Below, in pieces: positions 1-8,107 of a stretch of DNA of 35,928 bases (position 1 is the stretch's first letter; every line of letters starts with the position of its first letter). Below the pieces are notes generated by a model that saw only the letters and a program-made list of their open reading frames with translations, was not told the origin of the DNA and searched no databases. The position numbers and the translations under genes were made by a program. This DNA is from Ruminococcaceae bacterium UBA1691 (GTDB lineage Bacteria; Bacillota; Clostridia; Oscillospirales; Acutalibacteraceae): the NCBI GenBank assembly GCA_002320555.1, contig DCJV01000099.1, forward strand, positions 1 to 35,928. The letters run 5' to 3'.

Positions 1-2211
1 TCGCTCGATCATATCCGGCTCGACTATTCGGAATTCGGCAAGGGCGATTACCGTCTGCCCGCCATGCAGGTACAGGCCGAAAACGGGAATTTCAACTGCG
101 ATTTCAAATTCCTCGATGCAAAGGTCACTGATACCAAGCCGGAGCTTTCCGGCCTTCCCTCCAGCTATGGGAGGAGCAAAACGCTCACAGTCATTCTGGA
201 GGACGCGGCGCTTTGTGCGCAGTTGCATTTGTTTTACACCGTGTTTGAGGAGTGCAATGTGATCACCCGCAGCGCGCGGCTGATCAATCAGGGGGAAAAG
301 GCGATCAAAATCCACTCCCTGATGAGCATGCAGATCGACCTGCCCGCGGGGGATTATACGATGCTCTCCTTCGACGGCTCCTGGATTCGCGAGCGGTATC
401 AGCATGAGCGCAAGCTCACAGCGGGGGAGTGCTCCATCGGCTCCATCTGCGGCACGAGCTCCAACCGCCACAATCCCTTTTTTGCCATCCGGAAAGAGGG
501 CTGCAACGAGCAGGCGGGGGAGTGCTGGGGGTTTAACCTCGTCTATTCCGGCAACCACATCGGCCGCGTGGAGGTGGCGCCGCACGGGATGGTGCGCGTG
601 CAGAACGGCATCAACCCGTTCGAATTTGAATGGGCGCTTGCACCGGGCCAATCCTTCGACGCGCCGGAATCGGTGCTCACCTTCAGCCATGAGGGCCTCA
701 ACGGCATGAGCCGCAATATGCATGCCTTTGTCAAGGAGCATATCGTGCGCGGTGAATGGAAGAACAAGGAGCGCCCGATTGTCGTCAACAATTGGGAGGC
801 GACGTATTTCACCTTTACGGAGAAGAAAATCCTCGCGATCGCCAAGGAGGGCGCGCGGTTGGGCGCAGAGCTCTTCGTCCTAGACGACGGCTGGTTCGGC
901 AAGCGCAACAGCGATCATTCCTCTCTGGGGGACTGGACGGTCAACAAAAAGAAGCTCCCCTCCGGCATCGGCGGCCTGGCAAAGAAGATCAATGAGATGG
1001 GCCTCAAGTTTGGCCTCTGGGTGGAGCCGGAGATGGTCAATCCGGACAGCGACCTCTACCGCGCGCACCCGGATTGGGCGATGACCACAGACGAATACGA
1101 GCCGACGGAGGGCCGCAACCAGCTGGTGTTGGACCTGACGAATCCGGACGTGCAGCAATACCTGATCGACACGATCACGGATGTGATCAAGCTGGGCAAC
1201 ATCGAATACATCAAGTGGGATATGAACCGCCAGTTTTCCGATGTGTTCGGGCGGACACTCGGAACAAGACAGGGCGAGTATTTCCACCGTTATTATATCG
1301 GCCTTTCCAATATTCTGCAGGCGCTGTGCGACCGCTTCCCGCACGTGCTGTTTGAATCCTGCTCCAGCGGGGGTAACCGCTTCGATCTCGGCATGTTCTG
1401 CTATATGCCTCAATGCTGGACGAGCGATAATACGGACCCGCTCGACCGCATCCGGATTCAGACCGGCACTTCCTATGGATATCCGCAGTCCGTCATGACG
1501 ATGCACGTCAGCGCGTCGCCGAGCTTCGCCTCCCTGCGTGCCTCCTCCATTGAGGAGCGCTTCAATGTGGCGAGCTTCGGGCTGACGGGGTATGAGCTGG
1601 ATGTGACGAACCTTTCCTCCTTTGACCGCGCGGCGGTCAAAAAGCAGATCGCGTTCTACAAGGCGCACCGCAGGCTGCTGCAGTTCGGCGAATTCTACCG
1701 CATCGGCGACCCCTTCAAAGACAATGCCTGTGCCTGGCAGGTCGTTTCCCCGGATCAGAAGGAATCCATGCTCGGCTGCTTTCTCAACCGGCTCACGCCC
1801 AACAGCGGGCCGGACCGGCTCTCCTTCGTGGGCCTCGACCCGAAAAAGACGTATCGCTTTACCGCGCGGCAGCAGCTTTTGAACCTGCGCACCTTTGGCG
1901 AGATCATCAATACGCCGCTCCCCAAGAAGTTTGACATGGAGGACGGCAAGGTTTATAATTTTCTCACAGATCATATCCGCCTGCATTCAGAGAGGGAGGA
2001 TTACACGCTTCCCGGCGCATCGCTGCTTTATGCAGGGCTTGTGCCGTGCCAGCTCTTTGTGCTGAGCGGATATAACGGCAAAACGCGCGTGATGACGGAT
2101 ACGGATTCCCGCGTTTATTACCTGAAGGAAGTCGCAGAGGAAGAGCTCACCGGCGGCGCGGATGAACCTGCATCCATTGCCCTGCATCGGCCTGAACCCA
2201 ATGATCACTGA
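1..2211 (+). CDS. Alpha-galactosidase, glycoside hydrolase family 36 (5' end cut by window)
   Basis: Predicted to remove terminal alpha-1,6-linked galactose from raffinose-type sugars and galactomannan by a retaining mechanism. No signal peptide can be assessed because the start lies outside the window. The reading frame is open from base 1, upstream of the first ATG at 64, and those codons already read as GH36 (DYSEFGKGDYRLPA), so the gene is truncated by the window and roughly 50 residues are missing. GH36 hallmarks are clear: DDGWFG at the barrel start, IKWDMNR with the nucleophile Asp at 1219-1221, FESCSSGGNRFDLG, and WTSDNTDPLDR with the acid/base Asp at 1426-1428. The 736 residues present fit the roughly 730-750 residue bacterial enzymes. 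A GH2 enzyme follows 36 bp downstream, suggesting a sugar-utilisation operon. The family call is firm; substrate is inferred from the family. Confidence 0.95.
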   Translation, partial: SLDHIRLDYSEFGKGDYRLPAMQVQAENGNFNCDFKFLDAKVTDTKPELSGLPSSYGRSKTLTVILEDAALCAQLHLFYTVFEECNVITRSARLINQGEKAIKIHSLMSMQIDLPAGDYTMLSFDGSWIRERYQHERKLTAGECSIGSICGTSSNRHNPFFAIRKEGCNEQAGECWGFNLVYSGNHIGRVEVAPHGMVRVQNGINPFEFEWALAPGQSFDAPESVLTFSHEGLNGMSRNMHAFVKEHIVRGEWKNKERPIVVNNWEATYFTFTEKKILAIAKEGARLGAELFVLDDGWFGKRNSDHSSLGDWTVNKKKLPSGIGGLAKKINEMGLKFGLWVEPEMVNPDSDLYRAHPDWAMTTDEYEPTEGRNQLVLDLTNPDVQQYLIDTITDVIKLGNIEYIKWDMNRQFSDVFGRTLGTRQGEYFHRYYIGLSNILQALCDRFPHVLFESCSSGGNRFDLGMFCYMPQCWTSDNTDPLDRIRIQTGTSYGYPQSVMTMHVSASPSFASLRASSIEERFNVASFGLTGYELDVTNLSSFDRAAVKKQIAFYKAHRRLLQFGEFYRIGDPFKDNACAWQVVSPDQKESMLGCFLNRLTPNSGPDRLSFVGLDPKKTYRFTARQQLLNLRTFGEIINTPLPKKFDMEDGKVYNFLTDHIRLHSEREDYTLPGASLLYAGLVPCQLFVLSGYNGKTRVMTDTDSRVYYLKEVAEEELTGGADEPASIALHRPEPNDH

Positions 2212-2247
2212 GAGAAGAAAAGAATTGAGAAAGGATTTGATTGGATC

Positions 2248-4629
2248 ATGAGAACGACCCTGCCCCTGAATTTTGGCTGGCGCTACACGCCCGCCTTCGA
2301 CCCGGCGATGGTGACGCCCACCTTCGACGCGAGCGCTTTTGCGCTCGTGGACATCCCGCATACCTGCAAAGAGCTGCCGCTGAATTATTTCGACGAGCGG
2401 GATTACCAGTTCGTCAGCGGCTACCGCAAGGAGTTTGCCCTGCCAAGGGGAATGAAGATGAAGGGCAACCGTTTCCTGCTGCATTTTGAGGGCGTGGCCA
2501 ACGCCGCAAAAGTGTATTTAAACGGCACCCTCCTCGGCGAGCATAAGGGCGGTTACACAGCCTTTGTTTTTGATGTGACCGACACGGTCAAATCGCGCGG
2601 CAATGTTCTTGCCGTGGAGGTCGATTCCACGGAGCGCCCGGAGATCCCGCCGTTCGGCAGGGTCGTCGATTATCTCTGCTACGGCGGCATTTACCGCGAG
2701 GTCTGGCTCGAATGCGTCAATGAGGTGTATATTGAAGATACCTTTATCCGCACCAAGGATCTGCTGCTCGGCAAAAAGAAGCTGCTCGATATCGACGTGA
2801 CCTTTTCAGAGAAGACACAGGGCGATTTAAAGCTGGAGCTGTACGACGGCGAGCAACTGATCGCCTCCCAGGCCTGCCCGTTTGAGGCGAAGGTGCTCAA
2901 TCTTAAATGGCGCGTCTCCGGCGTGACGCTCTGGTCCACGGAGCATCCAAAGCTCTACACCCTGAAGGTGGTCTATAATGGCGGCGCGGATGAAAAATCC
3001 TATCGCTTCGGCTTCCGCGAGTGCGAATTCCGCAAGGACGGCTTCTATCTGAATGGAAAGAAGATGAAGATTCGCGGCCTGAACCGCCACCAGAGCTATC
3101 CGTACGTCGGCTATGCAATGCCGGCCTCCGCGCAGAAGGCGGATGCCGACCTGCTGAAATTTGAGCTCGGCTGCAATCTGGTGCGCACCTCGCACTATCC
3201 GGATTCCACACACTTCCTCGACCGCTGCGATGAGATCGGCCTGCTTGTCTTTACCGAGATTCCGAGCTGGCAGTTCACCGGCGAGGGCGAATGGCGGGAG
3301 AACTTCCTGAAGAACGTGGCTGATATGGTCAAACGCGACCGCAACCACCCCTGCGTCATCCTCTGGGGCGTGCGCGTCAATGAGGGGCAGGACTGCGACG
3401 AGCTGTATGAAAAAACGAACGCCATCGCGCATTCGCTGGATGATACCCGCCAGACGGGAGGCGTGCGCAATTTCCCGCAGAGCCATCTGCTGGAGGATGT
3501 TTATACCTATAACGATTTTATCCATTCCGGCGGCAAGATCGCGCTGAACCTGCCCATGATCGTGGCTGGGCCGAAGGCACCCTATCTCGTCACAGAGCAC
3601 AATGGGCATATGTATCCCACCAAGAGCTTCGACCGCGAGGAGATCCGCGTGGAGCATGCGCTGCGCCACGCCCGCGTGCTGAACGCGGCCTACGGCAGCA
3701 GCCGCACCAGCGGCGCGATCGGCTGGTGCATGGCAGATTATAATACGCACAAGGATTTTGGCAGCGGCGACCGCATCTGCTATCACGGTGTGACGGATAT
3801 GTTCCGCGTGCCGAAGCTTGCCGCTGCGCTATACGCCTCCCAGCAGGATGAGACGCCTGTGATGGAGATTTCCTCCTCCATGGATATCGGCGAGCATCCG
3901 GCGAACCAGATCGGCCAGGTCTACGCCTTTACCAACTGCGATTACGTGAAGCTCTATAAAAACGGGGTGTATGTCAGCACGGCATACCCGAATAAAAAGG
4001 CTTTCCCGCACCTGCCGCACCCGCCGATTTTCACGGATGATTTCATCGGCGACGCGCTCACCGAGAAGGAGCATCTCAACGAAACTGCGGCTAAATTCCT
4101 CAAGCCCGCGCTGGTGGCAGGCTCGAAATACGCCTTCTCCATGCCGAAGAGATATTTCCTCCTGGCGGGCCTTGGAATCGTCACGAGCGGCATGAAGATC
4201 GGCGATATGGTCTCCCTGGTCGAAAAGTATATCGGCGGCTGGGGCGATGAGCAGATTTCCTATCGCTTCGAGGGCTATAAGGATGGGCAACTCGTCAAGA
4301 CGGTCGTCAAAACAGCTGTGACAGAGAGGGCGCTGGATGTCCGCGTTGACAACCCGCAGCTCGTGGAGGCGGATACCTATGATGTGACCCGTGTCGCACT
4401 GACTGCCATTGATCAAAACGGCAACCGCCTGCCCTTTGCGAACAATGCCGTGACGGTTACTGTGGATGGCCCTGTGGAAGTGATCGGCCCGAAGACCTTT
4501 GCGCTCATCGGCGGCGACCGCGCCTTCTGGCTGCGCACGAAAGGCGAAAGCGGCGAGGCGACTGTTACGATCACGGTTGAGAATATGGGAACCTACACCT
4601 GCAAGGTCAACGTCACCAAGCAGGCGTAA
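2248..4629 (+). CDS. Glycoside hydrolase family 2 enzyme (beta-galactosidase/beta-glucuronidase class)
   Basis: A 793-residue cytoplasmic-looking GH2 protein without a signal peptide. An N-terminal jelly-roll sugar-binding domain (about 1-160, with FEGVANAAKVYLNG and GGIYREVWLE) is followed by an immunoglobulin-like domain (about 160-260) and a TIM barrel starting at GLNRHQSYPYVGYAMP. The usual Asn-Glu acid/base pair is in WGVRVNEGQD (N378-E379), and the likely nucleophile is E450 in LVTEHNGH. The C-terminal 200 residues look like further Ig-like modules. The residue after the barrel Trp differs from the classical WSLGNE form, so the exact activity (beta-galactosidase, beta-glucuronidase or another) cannot be fixed. 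The Shine-Dalgarno is weak (AAGGA at 2231-2235), so expression may depend on the upstream GH36 gene. Ends before a strong terminator. Confidence 0.92.
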   Translation: MRTTLPLNFGWRYTPAFDPAMVTPTFDASAFALVDIPHTCKELPLNYFDERDYQFVSGYRKEFALPRGMKMKGNRFLLHFEGVANAAKVYLNGTLLGEHKGGYTAFVFDVTDTVKSRGNVLAVEVDSTERPEIPPFGRVVDYLCYGGIYREVWLECVNEVYIEDTFIRTKDLLLGKKKLLDIDVTFSEKTQGDLKLELYDGEQLIASQACPFEAKVLNLKWRVSGVTLWSTEHPKLYTLKVVYNGGADEKSYRFGFRECEFRKDGFYLNGKKMKIRGLNRHQSYPYVGYAMPASAQKADADLLKFELGCNLVRTSHYPDSTHFLDRCDEIGLLVFTEIPSWQFTGEGEWRENFLKNVADMVKRDRNHPCVILWGVRVNEGQDCDELYEKTNAIAHSLDDTRQTGGVRNFPQSHLLEDVYTYNDFIHSGGKIALNLPMIVAGPKAPYLVTEHNGHMYPTKSFDREEIRVEHALRHARVLNAAYGSSRTSGAIGWCMADYNTHKDFGSGDRICYHGVTDMFRVPKLAAALYASQQDETPVMEISSSMDIGEHPANQIGQVYAFTNCDYVKLYKNGVYVSTAYPNKKAFPHLPHPPIFTDDFIGDALTEKEHLNETAAKFLKPALVAGSKYAFSMPKRYFLLAGLGIVTSGMKIGDMVSLVEKYIGGWGDEQISYRFEGYKDGQLVKTVVKTAVTERALDVRVDNPQLVEADTYDVTRVALTAIDQNGNRLPFANNAVTVTVDGPVEVIGPKTFALIGGDRAFWLRTKGESGEATVTITVENMGTYTCKVNVTKQA

Positions 4630-4642
4630 ACAACAGCAGAAG

Positions 4643-4690
4643 AAAAATATCCGCAGCTTCTCTAATGAGGGGCTGCGGATATTTTTATTG
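4643..4690 (+). terminator. Rho-independent terminator of the glycoside hydrolase pair
   Basis: A perfect 15-bp inverted repeat has arms at 4643-4657 and 4672-4686 (core ATATCCGCAGC/GCTGCGGATAT), a 14-nt loop and an A tract before and T tract after. It begins 13 bp past the GH2 stop codon and separates that transcript from the copper genes. The A/T symmetry means it could also work on the opposite strand. Confidence 0.93.
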
Positions 4691-4758
4691 GGGGCCTGCT
4701 CTTTTTGCCTTCCTCTGTGAAAAGCATGCAACATTTTAAAAGACGTGTTGAATTTCTC

Positions 4759-4818
4759 TTGACAAATACCCCTGTGAGGTATATTCTAAGAGTATAAAAA
4801 TACCCCATTAGGGTATTT
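4759..4818 (+). promoter_or_regulatory. csoR-copA promoter with two CsoR-type operator palindromes
   Basis: TTGACA at 4759-4764 and TATTCT at 4782-4787 are 17 bp apart, giving a sigma-A type promoter. The spacer holds an imperfect palindrome (ATACC at 4766-4770, GGTAT at 4778-4782). Just after the likely start site lies a better one, AAATACCC at 4798-4805 facing GGGTATTT at 4811-4818. CsoR repressors bind such TACCC...GGGTA repeats, so copper-free CsoR bound here would block RNA polymerase and its own gene. Repeats and promoter boxes are seen; repressor binding is inferred. Confidence 0.8.
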
Positions 4819-4837
4819 CAAAAAAGGAGGAATGGCG

Positions 4838-5173
4838 ATGGCCTTTGAAAAAAATGGGATCGCAGCAGCCGGGGCATGTGAAACAGGCTGCCCGCACCAT
4901 AAACATACGCCCCGCGATGAACAGGCGATTCGCCTGCTTCAGAATCGGCTGAACCGGATGATCGGGCAGCTCAACGGGATCAAAAACATGGTGGAGGATA
5001 ACCGATACTGCGGCGATATTCTGACGCAGGTGGCGGCTGTGGAAAGCGCCCTGCAGAGTTTCGGATATATTATTTTGCAGGATCATTTGGAAACCTGTGT
5101 TGTGGAAGAAATTCAGAATGGGAATCCACAGATCGTTGACGAAGCAGTGGAGCTGATGAAAAAATTGAAATAG
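4838..5173 (+). CDS. csoR: Copper-sensing transcriptional repressor CsoR
   Basis: An all-helical repressor of the CsoR/RcnR/FrmR family. Without copper it binds the operators just upstream; Cu(I) releases it. With the start used here, the ligand set is C58, H83 and C87, with exactly the spacing (25 then 4 residues) of characterised CsoR proteins such as C45-H70-C74 in Bacillus subtilis; Tyr57 precedes the first Cys. This separates it from nickel (RcnR) and formaldehyde (FrmR) sensors. A Cys/His-rich N-terminal extension (CETGC, HHKH) may add a metal site. The ATG at 4838 is chosen over that at 4832 because the GGAGG at 4826-4830 would be only 1 nt from the earlier one and 7 nt from this one. 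copA starts 17 bp downstream, so the two are cotranscribed. Confidence 0.93.
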   Translation: MAFEKNGIAAAGACETGCPHHKHTPRDEQAIRLLQNRLNRMIGQLNGIKNMVEDNRYCGDILTQVAAVESALQSFGYIILQDHLETCVVEEIQNGNPQIVDEAVELMKKLK

Positions 5174-5190
5174 AAAACAGGGGCATATTT

Positions 5191-7776
5191 ATGACGACAG
5201 TAAAATTTAATGTCACTGGCATGACCTGCGCCGCGTGCAGCGCGCATGTGGAAAAAGCGGTGGCGGCAGTGCCTGGCGTTCATGAAGTAACGGTCAGCCT
5301 GCTGACGAATTCTATGAACGTTACCTTTGGTTCGTCGGTGACACCGCAGAATATTTGCGATGCGGTCACCTCGGCCGGATATAGCGCAACGCCGGAAAAC
5401 GGCGCTGCGGGGAAGAACCAGTCCACCGCCCGGGAGGCGCTGGAGGATCATGAAACGCCAAAGCTCGCACGCAGGCTGATTGCTTCGATGTGTTTGCTTT
5501 TGCCGCTGATGTATGTATCCATGGGCTATCTCATGTGGGAGTGGCCTGTTCCGGCTGTTCTGGCGGAAAATCCGTTGGCAATCGGCCTTTACGAGTTGTT
5601 GCTGACGAGCCTGATTATGGTCATCAACCAGCGGTTTTTTATCAGCGGTTTTCAAAGCCTCCTGCATGGCGGGCCGAATATGGATACGCTGGTATCCATG
5701 GGAAGCGGAGCTGCTTTTGTCTACAGCACGGCGGTGTTGTTCTCCATGAGCGGCGCGATGCTCTCGGGGAACGTGGAGATGGCGTTCCACCACGCGCACG
5801 AGCTTTATTTTGAATCGGCTGCCATGATATTAACGCTTATCACGGTTGGAAAAATGCTGGAGGCATACAGCAAAGGCAAAACGACGAATGCGATCAAAAG
5901 CCTGATAGATTTGGCCCCGAAAACGGCGCATGTGTTGCGGGATGAGGGAGAGACGACGATCCCGGTGGAAGAGGTGCGCGTGGGCGATCCCTTTCTTGTG
6001 CGCCCCGGTGAAAGCATCCCGGTTGACGGGCGGGTGCTGGAAGGGGAGAGCGCAGTCAATGAGGCGGCGCTCACCGGCGAGAGCCTGCCGGTGGATAAAG
6101 CGCCCGGCAGTTTGGTCAGTGCGGCAACCCTGAACCAGAACGGCTCCCTCACCTGCACCGCCACCCGCGTCGGCGGCGATACGACCCTGAGCCAGATTAT
6201 TGAAATGGTGGAGAATGCCGCGGCGACGAAAGCGCCGATTGCAAAAGTGGCAGATCGGGTATCCGGCGTATTCGTGCCGGTGGTGATCGGGATTGCTCTG
6301 GTAGCCGGAGCAGCCTGGCTGATCGCAGGAAAAAGCTTCGGCTTTGCGCTGGCGCGCGCGATCAGTGTGCTCGTTATCAGCTGCCCGTGCGCGCTGGGGC
6401 TCGCAACGCCCGTCGCGATTATGGTCGGCAGCGGAGTGGGGGCTAAGAAGGGTGTGCTGTTCAAAACCGCCGCAGCATTGGAGGCCGCCGGAAAGACGGA
6501 TTTTGTTGTGCTGGATAAAACCGGGACGGTCACGCAGGGAAAGCCCCAGGTGACCGATCTTCACCCAGCGCCCGGTGTCACTGAGATTGAGCTGCTGCAA
6601 ATAGCCGCCGCGCTGGAGGAGAAGAGCGAGCACCCGCTGGCGCATGCCATTCGGGCAAGGGCGGTCGAAACCGGCCTGCAATATGATCCTGCCCGTGCGT
6701 TTGCCGCCTTGCCCGGCCACGGCGTACAGGGCGAGATTGGCGGGAAAGCCGCTTTCGGCGGCAACGCCGCCTTGATGCAGGATAAAAACCTTTTGACCGG
6801 CCAGATGAAGGAGGCAGGCGAGGCACTAGCCAACGAAGGAAAAACGCCGCTTTATTTTGCACGAGACGGGCGGCTGCTCGGGATTGTTGCAGTAGCGGAC
6901 GTGGTAAAGCCGGACAGCGCAGAGGCAATCCGGATGCTTAAAAATATGGGCGTGCAGACCGTGATGCTCACCGGCGACAATCGCCGCACGGCCGAGGCGA
7001 TTGCAAGGCAGGTCGGTATGGACGCGGTGGTTGCCGACGTGCTGCCGAATGATAAGGAAGCCGTTGTGCGCGGGCTTTCTGAATATGGGAAGGTGGCCAT
7101 GGTCGGCGACGGCATCAACGACGCCCCGGCGCTGACCCGCGCAGACGTCGGGATCGCCATCGGAGCAGGGGCGGACGTGGCCCTGGATGCGGCGGACGTT
7201 GTGCTGATGAAATCAAGCCTTTTGGATGTGCCGGCCGCAATTCGCCTGTCCCGCCAGGTGCTGCGCAATATCCATGAAAACCTGTTTTGGGCGTTTCTTT
7301 ACAACTGCATCGGGATTCCGATTGCAGCGGGCGCGCTGATCCCCATCTTCGGCCTGCAGCTCAATCCAATGTTCGGCGCCGCCGCGATGAGCCTTTCGAG
7401 CTTCTGCGTTGTGATGAACGCGCTGCGGCTGAACCTGTTCCACATGCACGCCGCGAAGCGGGATACCAAGCGAAAAAAGATCCCCATGCCGGAGTTCCTA
7501 TCCGGCTTTCAGGAGAAACAAATCCCGGCCCTTGCGCCGGAAAAAACGGAGGTAACACAAATGACGAAGACTATTTTGATTGATGGCATGATGTGTGCGC
7601 ATTGCCAGATGCATGTGCAGAAGGCGCTCGCCGCAATAGACGGCGTGAGCGCTGTGGATGTGAATCTGGAGGAAAAGAAGGCGACCGTGACGCTTGCCAA
7701 GGATGTGCCGGACCAGGCGCTGATGGACGCAGTGACGCAGGCCGGCTATACGCCGGTCAGCTGCTCGGCGGAGTAA
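5191..7776 (+). CDS. copA: Copper-exporting P1B-type ATPase CopA with N- and C-terminal HMA domains
   Basis: Membrane Cu(I) efflux pump, 861 residues. Domains in order: N-terminal HMA copper-binding domain with MTCAAC (C13, C16); transmembrane region; actuator loop with TGES; CPC in the sixth helix (398-400); phosphorylation site DKTGT (D442); nucleotide-binding EHP (H481); TGDN and GDGIND hinge; last helices with NLFWAFLYN and MSLSSF, the Cu(I) signature of this subclass. After a linker of about 45 residues comes a second HMA domain, MMCAHC (C802, C805), at the extreme C-terminus, where most CopA proteins have none. That domain begins at an in-frame ATG with its own ribosome binding site. 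Likely controlled by CsoR as the second gene of the operon. Confidence 0.95.
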   Translation: MTTVKFNVTGMTCAACSAHVEKAVAAVPGVHEVTVSLLTNSMNVTFGSSVTPQNICDAVTSAGYSATPENGAAGKNQSTAREALEDHETPKLARRLIASMCLLLPLMYVSMGYLMWEWPVPAVLAENPLAIGLYELLLTSLIMVINQRFFISGFQSLLHGGPNMDTLVSMGSGAAFVYSTAVLFSMSGAMLSGNVEMAFHHAHELYFESAAMILTLITVGKMLEAYSKGKTTNAIKSLIDLAPKTAHVLRDEGETTIPVEEVRVGDPFLVRPGESIPVDGRVLEGESAVNEAALTGESLPVDKAPGSLVSAATLNQNGSLTCTATRVGGDTTLSQIIEMVENAAATKAPIAKVADRVSGVFVPVVIGIALVAGAAWLIAGKSFGFALARAISVLVISCPCALGLATPVAIMVGSGVGAKKGVLFKTAAALEAAGKTDFVVLDKTGTVTQGKPQVTDLHPAPGVTEIELLQIAAALEEKSEHPLAHAIRARAVETGLQYDPARAFAALPGHGVQGEIGGKAAFGGNAALMQDKNLLTGQMKEAGEALANEGKTPLYFARDGRLLGIVAVADVVKPDSAEAIRMLKNMGVQTVMLTGDNRRTAEAIARQVGMDAVVADVLPNDKEAVVRGLSEYGKVAMVGDGINDAPALTRADVGIAIGAGADVALDAADVVLMKSSLLDVPAAIRLSRQVLRNIHENLFWAFLYNCIGIPIAAGALIPIFGLQLNPMFGAAAMSLSSFCVVMNALRLNLFHMHAAKRDTKRKKIPMPEFLSGFQEKQIPALAPEKTEVTQMTKTILIDGMMCAHCQMHVQKALAAIDGVSAVDVNLEEKKATVTLAKDVPDQALMDAVTQAGYTPVSCSAE
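7561..7776 (+). CDS. Possible internal translation product: CopZ-like copper chaperone (C-terminal HMA of CopA)
   Basis: The last 71 residues of CopA, from Met791, are a complete HMA fold of CopZ length, with MMCAHC and the beta-alpha-beta pattern to the end. GGAGG at 7548-7552 lies 8 nt before the in-frame ATG at 7561, spacing normal for a real start in this genome. The cell could therefore make both the fused pump and a free 7-8 kDa chaperone from one message. Equally, the site could be a relic of a former separate copZ gene that lost its upstream stop codon. The sequence shows the site; use of it is inference. Confidence 0.45.
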   Translation: MTKTILIDGMMCAHCQMHVQKALAAIDGVSAVDVNLEEKKATVTLAKDVPDQALMDAVTQAGYTPVSCSAE

Positions 7777-7805
7777 AAAGCAAGCAGGGTTACCGCCAGT
7801 CGAAA

Positions 7806-7854
7806 AGCCGCTCCGGGGAAACAAAGCTGTTCTTTTCCCGGAGCGGCTGTTTGT
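7806..7854 (+). terminator. Rho-independent terminator after copA
   Basis: A 16-bp stem with one G-U pair (arms 7806-7821 and 7833-7848, core GCCGCTCC/GGAGCGGC), an 11-nt loop and a T-rich run. It lies 30 bp after the copA stop and isolates the copper operon from the next locus. Confidence 0.88.
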
Positions 7855-7898
7855 ATCTGTTTGAATCCGGAAGGATGCGCTGCGGCCGTAACGTGCGC

Positions 7899-7927
7899 TT
7901 GACACAAAAAAGAATATGATATAAAAT
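7899..7927 (+). promoter_or_regulatory. Sigma-A type promoter for the DUF4417-like gene
   Basis: TTGACA at 7899-7904 and TAAAAT at 7922-7927 are separated by 17 bp and followed by AT-rich DNA. A start near 7934 would leave an untranslated leader of about 170 nt before the ATG at 8108, in which two hairpins are visible. Confidence 0.65.
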
Positions 7928-8019
7928 GGAATTATACAATATAAAAGTAAATTCGTCTTTATTTTACAATAAATGTATATTTTCGCAAGGCTAATTGTAA
8001 ACTTTCTGTGAACCCAGGC

Positions 8020-8097
8020 ATTTGTTGCATCATGCAGGGCAACAAATATTGCGTTTTTGCCTATTGGTAGAGAGTTTTTCTCAAATTTACCAATAGG
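8020..8097 (+). promoter_or_regulatory. Two-hairpin 5' leader; second hairpin covers the ribosome binding site
   Basis: Hairpin A: ATTTGTTGC at 8020-8028 pairs perfectly with GCAACAAAT at 8039-8047. Hairpin B: CCTATTGGTA at 8060-8069 pairs perfectly with TACCAATAGG at 8088-8097. The 3' arm of B contains the start of the only Shine-Dalgarno (AGGAAG, 8095-8100) for the ATG at 8108, so folding would hide it. Neither hairpin has a T tract, so they are not ordinary terminators. B could alternatively be a DNA operator for an unknown regulator. Confidence 0.55.
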
Positions 8098-8107
8098 AAG
8101 TGCAAAG

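Noticed and set aside
880..1986. A 368-codon frame on the - strand opposite the alpha-galactosidase
   Set aside because: Antisense shadow of a clear GH36 gene with no family features of its own.
2827..4734. Long - strand frames (2827-3786 and 3829-4734) opposite the GH2 gene
   Set aside because: Antisense shadows; low-complexity Ala/Arg/Leu composition and no starts with ribosome binding sites.
8057..8107. Upstream TTG start for the DUF4417-like protein
   Set aside because: It would translate through the hairpin region without a Shine-Dalgarno; ATG 8108 has one.
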